Part shown: piece after piece, positions 12,433 to 21,575 of the stretch
How the letters are laid out: the number at the start of each line of letters is the position of its first letter
How positions within the stretch are numbered: position 1 is the first letter of the stretch
Assembly (NCBI GenBank): GCA_963922205.1
Contig: CAWUHX010000017.1
Coordinates: 868,001 to 932,000 of the forward strand
Length of the DNA: 64,000 nt
Source of the DNA: Romanomermis culicivorax
Lineage: Eukaryota; Nematoda; Enoplea; Mermithida; Mermithidae
Reading direction: 5' to 3'
Position numbers and translations under genes: made by a program
Notes under the pieces: generated by a model
The model's database searches: none
What the model was told of the DNA's origin: nothing
The model's input: only the letters and a program-made list of their open reading frames with translations

Positions 12433-13616
12433 TCACACTGTGAAAGGTCCATACCTATCTACTCTCGACAACATCTTCAAGAGTAGCTCCTTCCCCTCAG
12501 GGCTAAAGGACCTCAAATAGTTGTGGTCAAGGAGAGAGGCAAGATACTCTTCAGCCTCCTCTCTACAATGTGGCCAAAATAAATAAAACATCAGGGGAAG
12601 TTTATTACATACTGCCTCCAGATTCTTAAAATTGTGTTCTACCAATATTTCAGAATATGGAGCCATATCCATCCTCTAGTGTTGTCTTTCATATGAGTCT
12701 TTACCATTCGATATATTGACTGGTTCATACTCATGGTAATCAACTTCCGGAGATGTTATTTCCAACAGTTCCTGAGTCTCTATCCTATACCTCAGGAAAT
12801 TTTCATACAAAACCATGGCTACTAGTTCATCAAGTTTATAAAAACCCTTTCCTTGATTAACCATATCCATAACGTTTTTTGTAATCCGAGCTCTAATCTG
12901 CTTTTCCGTGCAAAGCTTCTTCGAACTCTTCATCCTCACTTACCATATCATTCCCATCTACATTCTTACTTTTTTCCTTGACGGTATAATCGGGATGAAT
13001 CCCCTTAGGGATACTTACTTCTCTACCTCTATTCCGGTTTGCTTCATAATGAGGGAAGCAGTACTCCATATGGCTTCCAAATGAGGTGTCCAACTGGGCA
13101 GCCATACAGCCATACATCTCCTGCCTCATTACGTGATACACACATGATGATTGTGGCTCTTCCACTTCGGGGCTTCCACAAAAGATTTGCCAGAAGTTCT
13201 CACCATGAATCATAGTAAAAAACCTATACAACCTGAAAGCCATTAACTGAGTCTGATCCGCTTTCATCAAATCATGTGGAAAATACTGGAATCTGACCTC
13301 CATTTTCATAGCTAACTCATAATGGAAAAACGCTAGGAAAACCAATAATGAGTAGTAGGCATCCAGTGCTGAATACCTGATTTCAAATTGAGTTAAATTA
13401 TGCCTACAGAATTGCTCACGTTGCATTCCCTGATGGAAATCAATTTGAAAGTAACCAATATCCGCCAAATATTACTCCATGAACAACCCTTTCAGCTTAA
13501 ATGTTTCCAGGCAAAGTTCCAACCTCCTGGACAGTGCCAAAAACCTTCCATTCAACTGGTCTCCTACCTTGGCTACATCATAATAACGGCCATACCAAAA
13601 CGTAACTCTATGCTTG
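12433..13616 (-). pseudogene. 3'-5' exonuclease-like protein, C-terminal part, broken
   Basis: Reading leftwards from the LTR edge, a coding-like frame contains YSALDAYYS, the Exo III motif (Y-X3-D) of DEDDy nucleases such as RNase D, WRN and the EXD family. It is followed by about 160 residues with an acidic patch (SEDEEFEEA) and then two further short frames (12939-12676 and 12672-12433), which continue the protein with frameshifts. One TAA interrupts the frame just upstream of 13468. It continues the N-terminal part at 14487-14997, from which the LTR separates it. Family role: removal of nucleotides from 3' ends. Here the gene is dead as it stands. It could belong to the retroelement whose integrase lies upstream, or be a captured host gene. 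Confidence 0.6.
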
Positions 13617-14486
13617 TGTAACGACCAGTTTTGGAAGTACCTTACTTTATCCTAAAACGGATGGCGAAGCGACGTACAACGGGATAGGATAATACGAGGG
13701 CACGATTCAATAGCACAATTGTGGGGCCAGATCGATGATCACTTGATTCGTCAATGATATGAAATACAACGCTGGTGATTACTAACACGGCTTAACTGCT
13801 TCCAAAAAGAAAATCTCGCTTGCAAATAAAAACAAGTGCTTGCAAATGACACTAAAATCGCAAAAACCAAGAACTAACTAAATCATGCTTTGCTTCTCTT
13901 TAAATATGGCTTCTTTGGCCACTCCCTGGGCGTTGTGCGAGGTCTTGCTTCTGTCCATCTTCTTCCGCCAATCGCCGCTTCCTGCTTCGTTATTCTTGCT
14001 AATTTAATCACACCCTCCAATGCTTTCCTAGTACTGTATGCTTTTCGTGTCTTCTCTGTGCTTGCTTCCTACCGTGGGCTTAGCCACACCTCTGTGCTTC
14101 GGTGCATGCTTCTTTATCTATTTCCTCTGTGTACACATGTTTTGTGGGATCGTTACTACCGTTGCACTTGAGACTACTGTCTGGCGGGTCTTCTACTTTT
14201 ACTGTGTGCAGGTGTTGTTTACAATTTTTATGACGAATTTCGGTAGCCATGGAATGTGTATTTTAGTGTAGGTTCTAGGGGACCAGCTGCCATTGTGCAA
14301 ATTAATTGGGGCCTCTTAATTGGGTCAATAGCAGCTACCGGGGTGTGGATGGATCAAAATAAAGTACTTCACGTAATTTTACAGGAATGTTTGGGTGTGA
14401 ATCCCAGACACCCTTGAGACGATAAATTACGAAATGAAATAATATTTAATAAATGAATATCACATACAGTATGCTATATATTTACA
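13617..14486 (-). repeat. Long terminal repeat, minus orientation, inside the exonuclease frame
   Basis: Read on the minus strand it starts TGTAAAT and ends GGTCGTTACA. At 870 bp it matches the plus-strand LTR at 4912-5772 in length and in ordered landmarks (GTCTCAAGG, ATTGACCCAATTAA, AATTAATTTGCACA, GAAGCAGGAAGCGGCGATTGG). Coding-like sequence of the exonuclease touches both edges, so it looks like a solo LTR insertion. I see no clean target-site duplication, which leaves open a rearrangement or the LTR being this element's own. Confidence 0.75.
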
Positions 14487-14997
14487 GTACTGCGTTAGCA
14501 GGTAAGTTGCATTTGATCTCTGCTGTCAGATCAACATCTTGGTGTTTTCTACCTGCACCATTAACATTCCAAATGGCAACCATATCTATAACCAAGTTGT
14601 ATACAATGATAAGCATGTCTGAATCTAAGAGTTCATGAATGAGGGTCCATTCCTTCAGCATGACTACCATAGTATCTACAACAAAGGTATCACCAGTCAC
14701 TGTTGAAAAGCTAATGACCCTTGGGAACTCCTTCCCTAATGGGTTATCAACCCCAGAAGTCGCAAAGACCTTACTCACATATTCCTGAGTTACCTTTTTG
14801 GTGTCCAAACTGATAATTGGCTGATCTCCAAACCTGCTATCCTTCAGCGTTTCGATTAACTCAGTCACCTTACCTATTTCGACCATCCTCCGCTCTGTTA
14901 GTTCCAACGGGTGTCTGCCAAAGTTCGTTGCGAACCATCCGTCCAATTCCCCCACTCTGACCACCCATTTAACATTGTAGTCTATAAATTCAGACAA
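14487..14997 (-). pseudogene. 3'-5' exonuclease-like protein, N-terminal part
   Basis: About 170 codons with the DEDD exonuclease pattern. Exo I is seen as PIISLDTKK (the Asp is at residue 65, but the usual second acid, D-X-E, is Lys). A beta strand pair follows (VISFSTVTGDTFVVDTM, as in 'LLQL....V.LVD'). Exo II is NLVID (N134, D138), then DVDLTAEI. Exo III lies across the LTR at 13617-14486. The D-X-E to D-X-K change should weaken metal binding and catalysis, through decay or a non-catalytic role. The gypsy integrase lies upstream on the same strand. WRN/EXD-like origin is inferred from motifs only. Confidence 0.6.
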
Positions 14998-15653
14998 AAT
15001 ATTTACTAAATATTTTATAAAAATCTTTTCAACTGGACAGACATTGGTTAATTTCTACCTTCACCACAAACAGTAAGCATAAATAGGAAAACTGCAAGCA
15101 GGGGACATTAAGGTACCAAACATATATTGGGTTAGTGTTGGCAGATAGTTAAACACAAGTGTGGCGCTGACTTCTACCTTATTAGGGAGTGCACGCACAG
15201 ACCACCTGTATCCTCCATCACTCAGCTGCTAGCCGTCTCAATCCAACCCCCAAAACGGCCTATCCAATCGATGATTTGAGAATTTCCAAGAAAAATTTTG
15301 AAAAATACTTACCAATTTACACAATTTGAGGAAATTCTTAAGAATTTTGAGAAAGAATGAAATTTTAAAATTTTGAACAATTTTCAAATTATCTACCCAT
15401 AGTTGACTAGTTGCTATACTCCACTTCTTCTCCATCACGTAGACAAATTTATTCAACTCGCTACGTGTGTAGGAAAATAATGAAGTTTTGCAAAAGTCCA
15501 AATTTCAGGCCATGGGCAGCTTTGCCACACTTTTTACAAGTTTGACAGAACAAGTTTGTACCCATTCAATTTATGAAAATTGTCTATGCCTTCATCTAGA
15601 CACCCGTGAGCTATAACTTCCTGCTTTGCCCAAAAATTTTTAGATTAGCTAAG
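14998..15653 (-). other. Spacer between integrase tail and exonuclease frame
   Basis: On the minus strand a frame at 15501-15238 includes a short coding-like start, but it becomes Phe/Lys/Leu-rich low complexity, and stops separate it from both neighbours. No splice signals convincing enough to join the flanking frames were found. The right half is AT-rich. Confidence 0.35.
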
Positions 15654-16018
15654 TTAAAACCTAGATCGCTTACCATCGACCAAAAAATACCGATTATCTT
15701 GCCGCAGTTCCGGCTGTCTGTAGGCCACATGGGGGTCCGTGACCAAATATTGTTTGGTGCAGCATCTGTTGGGGGGCCGCAACATCTCTTCCACTTCTTT
15801 TTCGAATTCTTCGAGTTCGGGGCTATCAATTTTGAAAGTTTTTTGATAATTTTTCTAAGAGCTGAAAAATGGACAAAGACACCTCATTAGACTGCAGCCA
15901 TCTGCCGGTCTCATAGCGAAAGTGCTTTAACCTGCTCACGGATACCACCTGCTTTTTCAGGCTCTCTCCAGTGTGCGATTTCAAGCACATTATCTGATAA
16001 TCTACTATTATCAGTAAC
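15654..16018 (-). pseudogene. Gypsy integrase C-terminal tail
   Basis: On the minus strand the stretch CLKSHTGESLKKQ followed by VVSVSRLKHF is the usual end of a gypsy integrase barrel domain. After a frameshift an acidic segment (ELEEFEKEVEEML) and a stop follow. It continues the integrase at 16266-17030 and is separated from it by the inserted element at 16021-16263. Confidence 0.6.
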
Positions 16019-16020
16019 TA

Positions 16021-16263
16021 TAGTCTGTTTTTTATAAAATGCTACCAGATGCAAAAATGGCACAAATCAGTTCTGTCGTCGAAATTGTTTACATAGTTCT
16101 TACTGTAAAATTTTTCACTCGAAAAATTGCTAAAGGTCAGGCCAGTATGCTCAGAAATTTCCAGCCCTACATGATATTTTGTTCATCAGAAAATCGCAAA
16201 AATCTTAAATACTACTTGCTTTCCACTTCCATTATTTGGAAGCATTTCAAGAAAAACAGACTA
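16021..16263. mobile_element. 243-bp MITE with TA target duplication
   Basis: Perfect 14-base inverted ends (TATAGTCTGTTTTT and AAAAACAGACTATA, counting the flanking TA) delimit it, with TA on both sides as for Tc1/mariner-type insertions. It interrupts the minus-strand integrase between its catalytic core and its C-terminal barrel, and explains that break. No coding capacity. Confidence 0.7.
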
Positions 16264-16265
16264 TA

Positions 16266-17030
16266 TATATGGTCCTTGCCACGGAAGACCCAGTTTTTTC
16301 GGTTTATCGACCTTCAGCAAAACCCAATCATTGACGGAATAATCACGAGCCTTTGCTTTATGGTCGAAAAACTTTTTACTGCTCTCCGCAGCCTTCCTGA
16401 TGTTTTCAGAAATACTCTCATAAGTTTGTACTAAACTTTCAGTTAGTACATGCTTATAAGCCTCATAGTTCATGGGCAGAACTATATTTCTATGCAACAC
16501 CAATACTAATGCCAAAGTTAGCCTCATGCCCTCTCAACAAGGCAAATGGTGAACATATTCTTGAGGTGTGAGGTGTGGCATTGTATGCAAAAACGACAGA
16601 TTGTAAATATCTGTCCCATTTGTCTGAATCTTCAATAGCAGCTTTTTGCAACTGCTTGATCAAGGTTTGGTTAAACCTTTCAACCATTCCATTTCCTTGT
16701 GGATGGTAGGCAGTTGTGAAAATTTTCTGGCATTCCAACAACTTACAGACTGACATCATCAAATCAGCTGTAAAGCATGAACCGTTATCACTCAATAACT
16801 TCACAGGGATTCCATGCCTAAATACAATATTCCGTAAAAAACTGTCCACAATGGTTACAGCAGATTGATCTGGGATCATTTCTGCTTCCACCCATTTGGT
16901 AAAGTAATCTTGAAATACTATCACATAGGTCTCTTTCTCACTCATGGGAGAGATTCCTACGATATCCACAGAGACTATGTCAAATGCATTGAGATTGAGA
17001 CTAAATGTTAGCCCTATTTTGATTGGCCAA
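16266..17030 (-). pseudogene. Ty3/gypsy-type integrase catalytic core
   Basis: Frames 17030-16490 and 16527-16266 overlap with a frameshift. The core shows VDIVGISP (first Asp), LLSDNGSCF (second Asp) and YHPQGNGMVERFN (Glu 36 residues after the second Asp, DD35E), so all three metal ligands are present. The second frame reads FFDHKAKARDYSVNDWVLL and ends at LPWQGPY where the MITE begins; this is the start of the SH3-like C-terminal domain. Family role: insertion of retroelement cDNA into the chromosome. The zinc-binding N terminus, RNase H and reverse transcriptase are missing to the right of 17030, so the element is truncated. The exonuclease-like frame lies downstream on the same strand. 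Confidence 0.85.
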
Positions 17031-17538
17031 AATTACCGCCCCTTGTTGATTAGTCTTTTTTATTTTATTTATATTTTTATTTTTATTTTTTATGTTTTAA
17101 GTGGTTTTAAATAACAACTTCATTTGGAAGAGCCTCAACAGCACTGCACCTTTCGGGCGCAGCTGCTGTACCCTATGCCTGAAGAAAATTTTAAAGGAAA
17201 AATTAATGAAAAATACATATTAAGCGAAAAACCGTCTAGGGGGCCGTAATTTGGCCCAATCAGAAGAGAGCTACTTCGTTCCTGATGCTTGGTCATTGGC
17301 GGTGTCACAATTACGCAGTAAAATTTGTTTGATGCCGAAAATTATAAAAACTGGAAGTTCTCCACTGTCCGCAATATTCCCTCCTCGTTCCCGAATTATC
17401 GATCAGTATACCACCGAGCATCACACAATTATGTGGAAAATGTCGTTGGTTGAATTCCTCCTTCTGGTGAGTAAGCTTATAATTGCTCAAGTATATTGAA
17501 AATTACTGTGAGGATGCCATTGATTTTTCAACAGGGTC
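17031..17538. other. No recognisable gene
   Basis: AT-rich sequence with a run of T/A blocks near 17060-17100. An 82-codon frame at 17251-17499 shows no known domain. Nothing else seen. Confidence 0.4.
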
Positions 17539-17546
17539 GGGCGCAC

Positions 17547-18596
17547 CACTATTTTTTTTTGTGCCAAAACATGGTTTTTGGCACAAAAAAATTTGAAATG
17601 GCACAAAAAATTTTGAGCGTTTGTGCCAATTGGCACAAAATTTTTGGCTGGTAAAACATCAAATTTCCTTGATTTTTGGACGATTTAGGGGCCGAAAATG
17701 CAAAAAATTTTCGGCGCTTCGCGCCGAGTCAATGAACATAATTTTATCTACTCGTATTTGATCCGAACGCGAATGGGTTCTCTTCGGACAGTGTATCAGC
17801 ATCGTTGCAGCAAAGTTTATAGGCTGTCAATGAATGATGAGTCGAAATTAATTCTGAGTTTCAGTCACATTCGGATTTAAAACTGAAATTCTTAATTTTT
17901 GTGCTTGACTTATTCAAATAGAAAATGCGATATTGTTGCATACCTGTACTTGGGGGGGGGGGTTGGGGGGACCCCCCCCAACTCGGCCAACCCTATACCC
18001 AAAATCATTTCCCCCCCAACCCCCCCCCAGTTTAGAAAAAAAAAAATTTTTTCAAAAAAGTGTATGTTTTTTGGCCTTTTTTGGGAAAAATTTCGACTTT
18101 TTCCTACCCCCCCCCCCCCCCAAATTTCGGATTTACCCCCCCCCCCCAACTGGTCGGAGGTCTTACAGGTATGTATTGTTGGTGGTGATACACTGCCCCA
18201 ACCGGAAATTTACACAATTGTCGACTTTATTTTCACTAGTCTTTACTTGTTCTTAAATACATAAAGATCCGTTTGTCGAAAATTGAATCAATTTGAACTT
18301 CCTGAAAGAGTTATTTAAATTTTCCCAGCATTCCATTTCTTTTCGAGTCGTCGTGAACTACTTACAATTTTTTCTTATCTCATTGACATGGCTAGCTAGA
18401 AAATAGGTTGGGAACGATTTTTACAAAAAATTAATGCGTTTAAACGGTAACTTTTTATCAAAATTTTAGCCCAAAACTTTTCCGCAGTTTTCAGTATGTT
18501 TCTAGTAGGAAAAAAAAGTTTTGTGCCATTGGCACAAATTTTTTTGGCCTCTTGTGCCAATTGGCACAAATGTCCGTGCACAAAAAAAAAACGCTG
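17547..18596. mobile_element. hAT-like non-autonomous element (GTGCC family), full length
   Basis: Flanked by exact 8-bp duplications GGGCGCAC (17539-17546 and 18597-18604). The left end is CACTATTTTTTTTTGTGCC and the right end GCACAAAAAAAAAACGCTG. Subterminal GTGCCAATTGGCAC palindromes occur near both ends, and the hairpin CGGCGCTTCGCGCCG lies at 17711-17725. It encodes no transposase. A CATACC element (17939-18173) is nested inside. Other copies lie at 47370-51136 and 50113-51042, with a fragment at 6626. Confidence 0.85.
17939..18173 (+). mobile_element. CATACC-family MITE, 235 bp
   Basis: Ends CATACCTGTA and TACAGGTATG, with exact 8-bp duplication TATTGTTG (17931-17938 and 18174-18181). 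The inside has poly-C/poly-G blocks, GGCCAACCCTATACCC, GTGTATGTTTTTTGGCC and ACTGGTCGGAGGTCTTACAGG, all shared with the other copies. Non-coding. Nested in the element 17547-18596. Confidence 0.9.
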
Positions 18597-18637
18597 GGGC
18601 GCACTGTTTTTTCCACATTTGCACGATATGTCATACT

Positions 18638-19707
18638 CAGGGTTGGCAAAAACCCAGTTTTTGAAATCTTCATTTTTGGGTTTTTGGGTTTTTGGGTGGG
18701 TTTTTCTGGGTTTTTCTGGGTTTTTGGTGGGTTTTTCTGGGTTTTTGGTGGGTTTTTCTAGGGTTTTTGTTCCAGTTTTGTACTAATGAATGATCATTTT
18801 ACTTAAAATATATATGAGAATGTTATTTTTAACGTATAAAGTGTATTAAATTGCTGAACAGTGTTCAAGACTGACTATACATTTGGTTGTAACATATTTA
18901 CACGAGTCACGCGACTGCACATTGCACAACGATTTTATCGATTTGGCTCATTAAAACGATTGGCTGTTTATTGAATTTTTTATTGCATGATCTTGAAATG
19001 TCACTTTAAAAAATTGAGAATTCCGGAAATCAAATTTCACGCTTCGGCTTCGCTCACTTCATCAGATTCACAGTCACGGGAACTTTCTAGCAGCCCAAAG
19101 TTTGTCTTAACGAATACCAGTTTGCGCACTGTTTCCGTCGACAATTGATTTCGCAGCTTGGAATGTATGAAGCCATAGCCAAACGTAGAGAAGTTTCTTT
19201 CCGAAGATGCGGTAGAGACAACGAGCGAAAAAAACCTCAATTAATTTTTTATACATGTAATACATTGAAAAAAAACATGTTATCTATGTACCTTCAGAGC
19301 GATTCGTTGCACCAGCGGCCAGTCAGCTCCATCTGTGAGCCAATACTCAAGGACAGACTTTTTCTTTTTGACGAGCATCTGGTCTGGTAGCGAAATGAGT
19401 TATTTTGTTTTTGTAATTTTGCCTCAATCATGTATTGCGTCAATTCTTGATACACAGCACTTTTTTGGTCAGCTAGTTCTGGATTTGCCACAGGGAAATT
19501 AACGATGAAATCCTCAATCTCGTTCTGGATTTGCCACAGGGAAATTAACGATGAAATCCTCAAATTAACGATGAAATCCTCATTTTAAAAGAATTGAGAA
19601 AAACCCAAAAACCCAAAAACCCAAATTTTGTCAAAAAAATGCACCCAGAAAAACCCAGAAAAACCCAAAAACCCAAAAACCCAAAAACCCAGGTCTTGCC
19701 AACCCTG
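18638..19707 (-). mobile_element. hAT transposon relic with G-rich subterminal repeats
   Basis: 1,070 bp bounded by CAGGGTTGGC and GCCAACCCTG, with exact 8-bp duplications GTCATACT (18630-18637 and 19708-19715). Just inside each end are many GGGTTTTT (or AAAAACCC) units, in opposite orientation at the two ends. A decayed hAT transposase end lies on the minus strand. Confidence 0.92.
19037..19240 (-). pseudogene. hAT transposase, C-terminal dimerisation domain fragment
   Basis: A 67-codon frame contains STASSERNFSTFGYGF followed by HSKLRNQLSTETVRKLVFV, the conserved C-terminal dimerisation motif of hAT transposases. A second frame at 19563-19294 gives a little of the preceding region. Most of the protein, including the DDE core and the BED finger, is missing. 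It belongs to the element 18638-19707. Confidence 0.85.
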
Positions 19708-19742
19708 GTCATACTCATACCCACCGTTTTTTTCCCTCGAAG

Positions 19743-19969
19743 CATACCTGTACTTGGAGGGGTTGGGGGGGGACACCCCCCCAACTTGGCCAACCCTGTA
19801 CCCAAAATCATTTCCCCCCCCCCCAGTTTGGAAAAAATTAAAAAAATTTGCCAAAAAGTGTATGTTTTTTGGCCTTTTTCTGGGAAAAAATTTCGACTTT
19901 TTTCTACCCACCCCCCCAAAATTTCGGATTTATCCCCCCCCCCAACTGGTCGGAGGTCTTACAGGTATG
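19743..19969 (+). mobile_element. CATACC-family MITE, 227 bp
   Basis: CATACCTGTACTT to TTACAGGTATG with exact 8-bp duplication CCTCGAAG (19735-19742 and 19970-19977). Same internal layout as the other copies. It splits the left end of the repeat that starts near 19722. Confidence 0.9.
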
Positions 19970-20302
19970 CCTCGAAGATTTTTTCCACATGAGAACCGGA
20001 TCCAAAATTTTTTTCCTCATTTTCCCAAAATTTTCCACATGTTTAAAAACGTTTATAATGTGGCTACGGATGACTTTTTATGCATTTTAGGAGCATATCC
20101 AAGCATTTCGTTGTATTTGGAGTCAGAAACCTGCAAAAATGAGGAAAAAAATTGAGAAAATTCTGGTTCTGTTAGTCAATATGAGCTCATAAAAATATAT
20201 ATTGGAGTTCTACAGGAACGGGTGAAGCATGTTAACGATAGAGTTCTCAGGAGTAAATCCGCTATTAACATTTCTGTGGTTCCGATTAGAATCATCTAAT
20301 TT

Positions 20303-20527
20303 CATACCTGTAAGACCTCCGACCAGTTAGGGGGGGGTAAATCCGAAATTTCGGGGGGGGGGGGTAGGAAAAAGTCGAAATTTTTCCCAAAAAAGGCCAA
20401 AAAACATACACTTTTTGACAAATTTTTTTAATTTTTTCCCAACTGGGGGGGGGGGTAAATGATTTTGGGTACTGGGTTGGCCAAGTTGGGGGGGGGGGGT
20501 CCCCCCAACCCCCCAAGTACAGTTATG
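20303..20527 (-). mobile_element. CATACC-family MITE, 225 bp, inverted
   Basis: CATACCTGTAAGACC to AAGTACAGTTATG with exact 8-bp duplication TCTAATTT (20295-20302 and 20528-20535). It is the reverse orientation of the copies at 17939 and 19743. The empty site is visible in the second copy of the host repeat near 27865. Confidence 0.9.
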
Positions 20528-21210
20528 TCTAATTTCATTTAGTTCTCAGTCCGGTGCGGAGCGCCGGAAAAATTTTTGGATTTTCACTTTCTAAAACTCT
20601 GGAAAATGAACCTTCATAACGTAGAGAAATGAATTAAAATCAAACTGTTGAAGTGTAACTTGTTTCAAATTCCGGCGCATAGCGCCGGAAAAATTTTCGG
20701 GTTTATATATTCTAAAACACCGGAAAATAAATTTCTCCAACTGATATTCATGAGCAGAAGTTCTAAAATCGCAGTCTAGAATGATGTCTTCAATTTCCAT
20801 CTTCAATAAACGCAAAAGTTCTGGTTGCAAACGTTGAAAAAATTCCAAGCATCGAGAGAAAAAATTGAGAGAATTGATGAGAAATCTCAATTTTGGGCGA
20901 CATAATTGACTGCTAACGATTAGAAAATGAAACGAGTCAACTTAATTGATAGAAACTGTGAAGCATTAATCAGTAAGTTGAGAAGTAGATATGCTAACGG
21001 CCGCGCCTGATAGAAAATAGTTAAGATTATACGTATGACCGGCGCGAAGCGCCGGAAAATTTTGAGATTTTGACCTTTTTAAGTCCACCAAAACGCATCT
21101 TTTCAGTTTTGAATTCCCCAAAAATTTTTCCACAATGAGAAACATACCCAAAATTTTTTTCCTCATTTCGAAATTTTTTTCCTCAAAAGATCTCATTTGA
21201 GGAAAAAAAC

Positions 21211-21575
21211 GATGGTATGCCCCCAACCCCCCCTCCAGTTTGGAAAAAATTAAAAAAATTTGCAAAAAAGTGTATGTTTTTTGGCCCTTTTTGGGAAAAA
21301 TTTCGACTTTTTTCTACCCTCCCCCAAAAATTTCGGATTTACCCCCCCCCCCAACTGGTCGAAGGTCTTACAGGTATGATTGGGGGGGGGGATACCCCCA
21401 ACTTGGCCAACACTGTACCCAAAATCATTTACCCCCCCAGTTTGGAAAAAATTAAAAAAATTTGATAAAAAGAGTTCGTTTTTTGGCCTTTTTTGGGAAA
21501 AATTTCGACTTTTTTCTACGCCCCCAAAATTTCGGATTTACCCCCCCCCAACTGGTCGGAGGTCTTACAGGTATG
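21211..21575 (+). mobile_element. Two joined partial CATACC-family copies
   Basis: Two right ends (TTACAGGTATG at 21368-21378 and 21565-21575) follow two copies of the family interior, each lacking the full left end. The arrangement is a head-to-tail pair sharing one border. Confidence 0.75.

Larger units (their letters stand above)
19722..21214. mobile_element. Repeat family with CCACCGTTTTTTTCC ends, copy 1
   Basis: The left end CCACCGTTTTTTTCC is mirrored by GGAAAAAAACGATGG at the right. Inside are three GGCGC-type hairpins (20553, 20673, 21041) each followed by GGAAAA..TTT. Two CATACC MITEs (19743, 20303) are nested. A minus-strand frame (20890-20591) is partly kept in the second copy at 27600-29910, though with mostly amino-acid-changing differences. 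A left-end fragment lies at about 26245-26400. Target duplication not established. Confidence 0.6.

Noticed and set aside
17910..18264. Overlapping Pro/Gly-rich frames on both strands
   Set aside because: They are translations of the poly-C/poly-G runs of a CATACC MITE, not genes. The same applies at 19560-20155, 20292-20516, 21217-21796, 49399-49817 and 52843-53175.
18496..18786. Frame with repeated GFLVGFSG residues
   Set aside because: Produced by the GGGTTTTT subterminal repeat of the hAT element.
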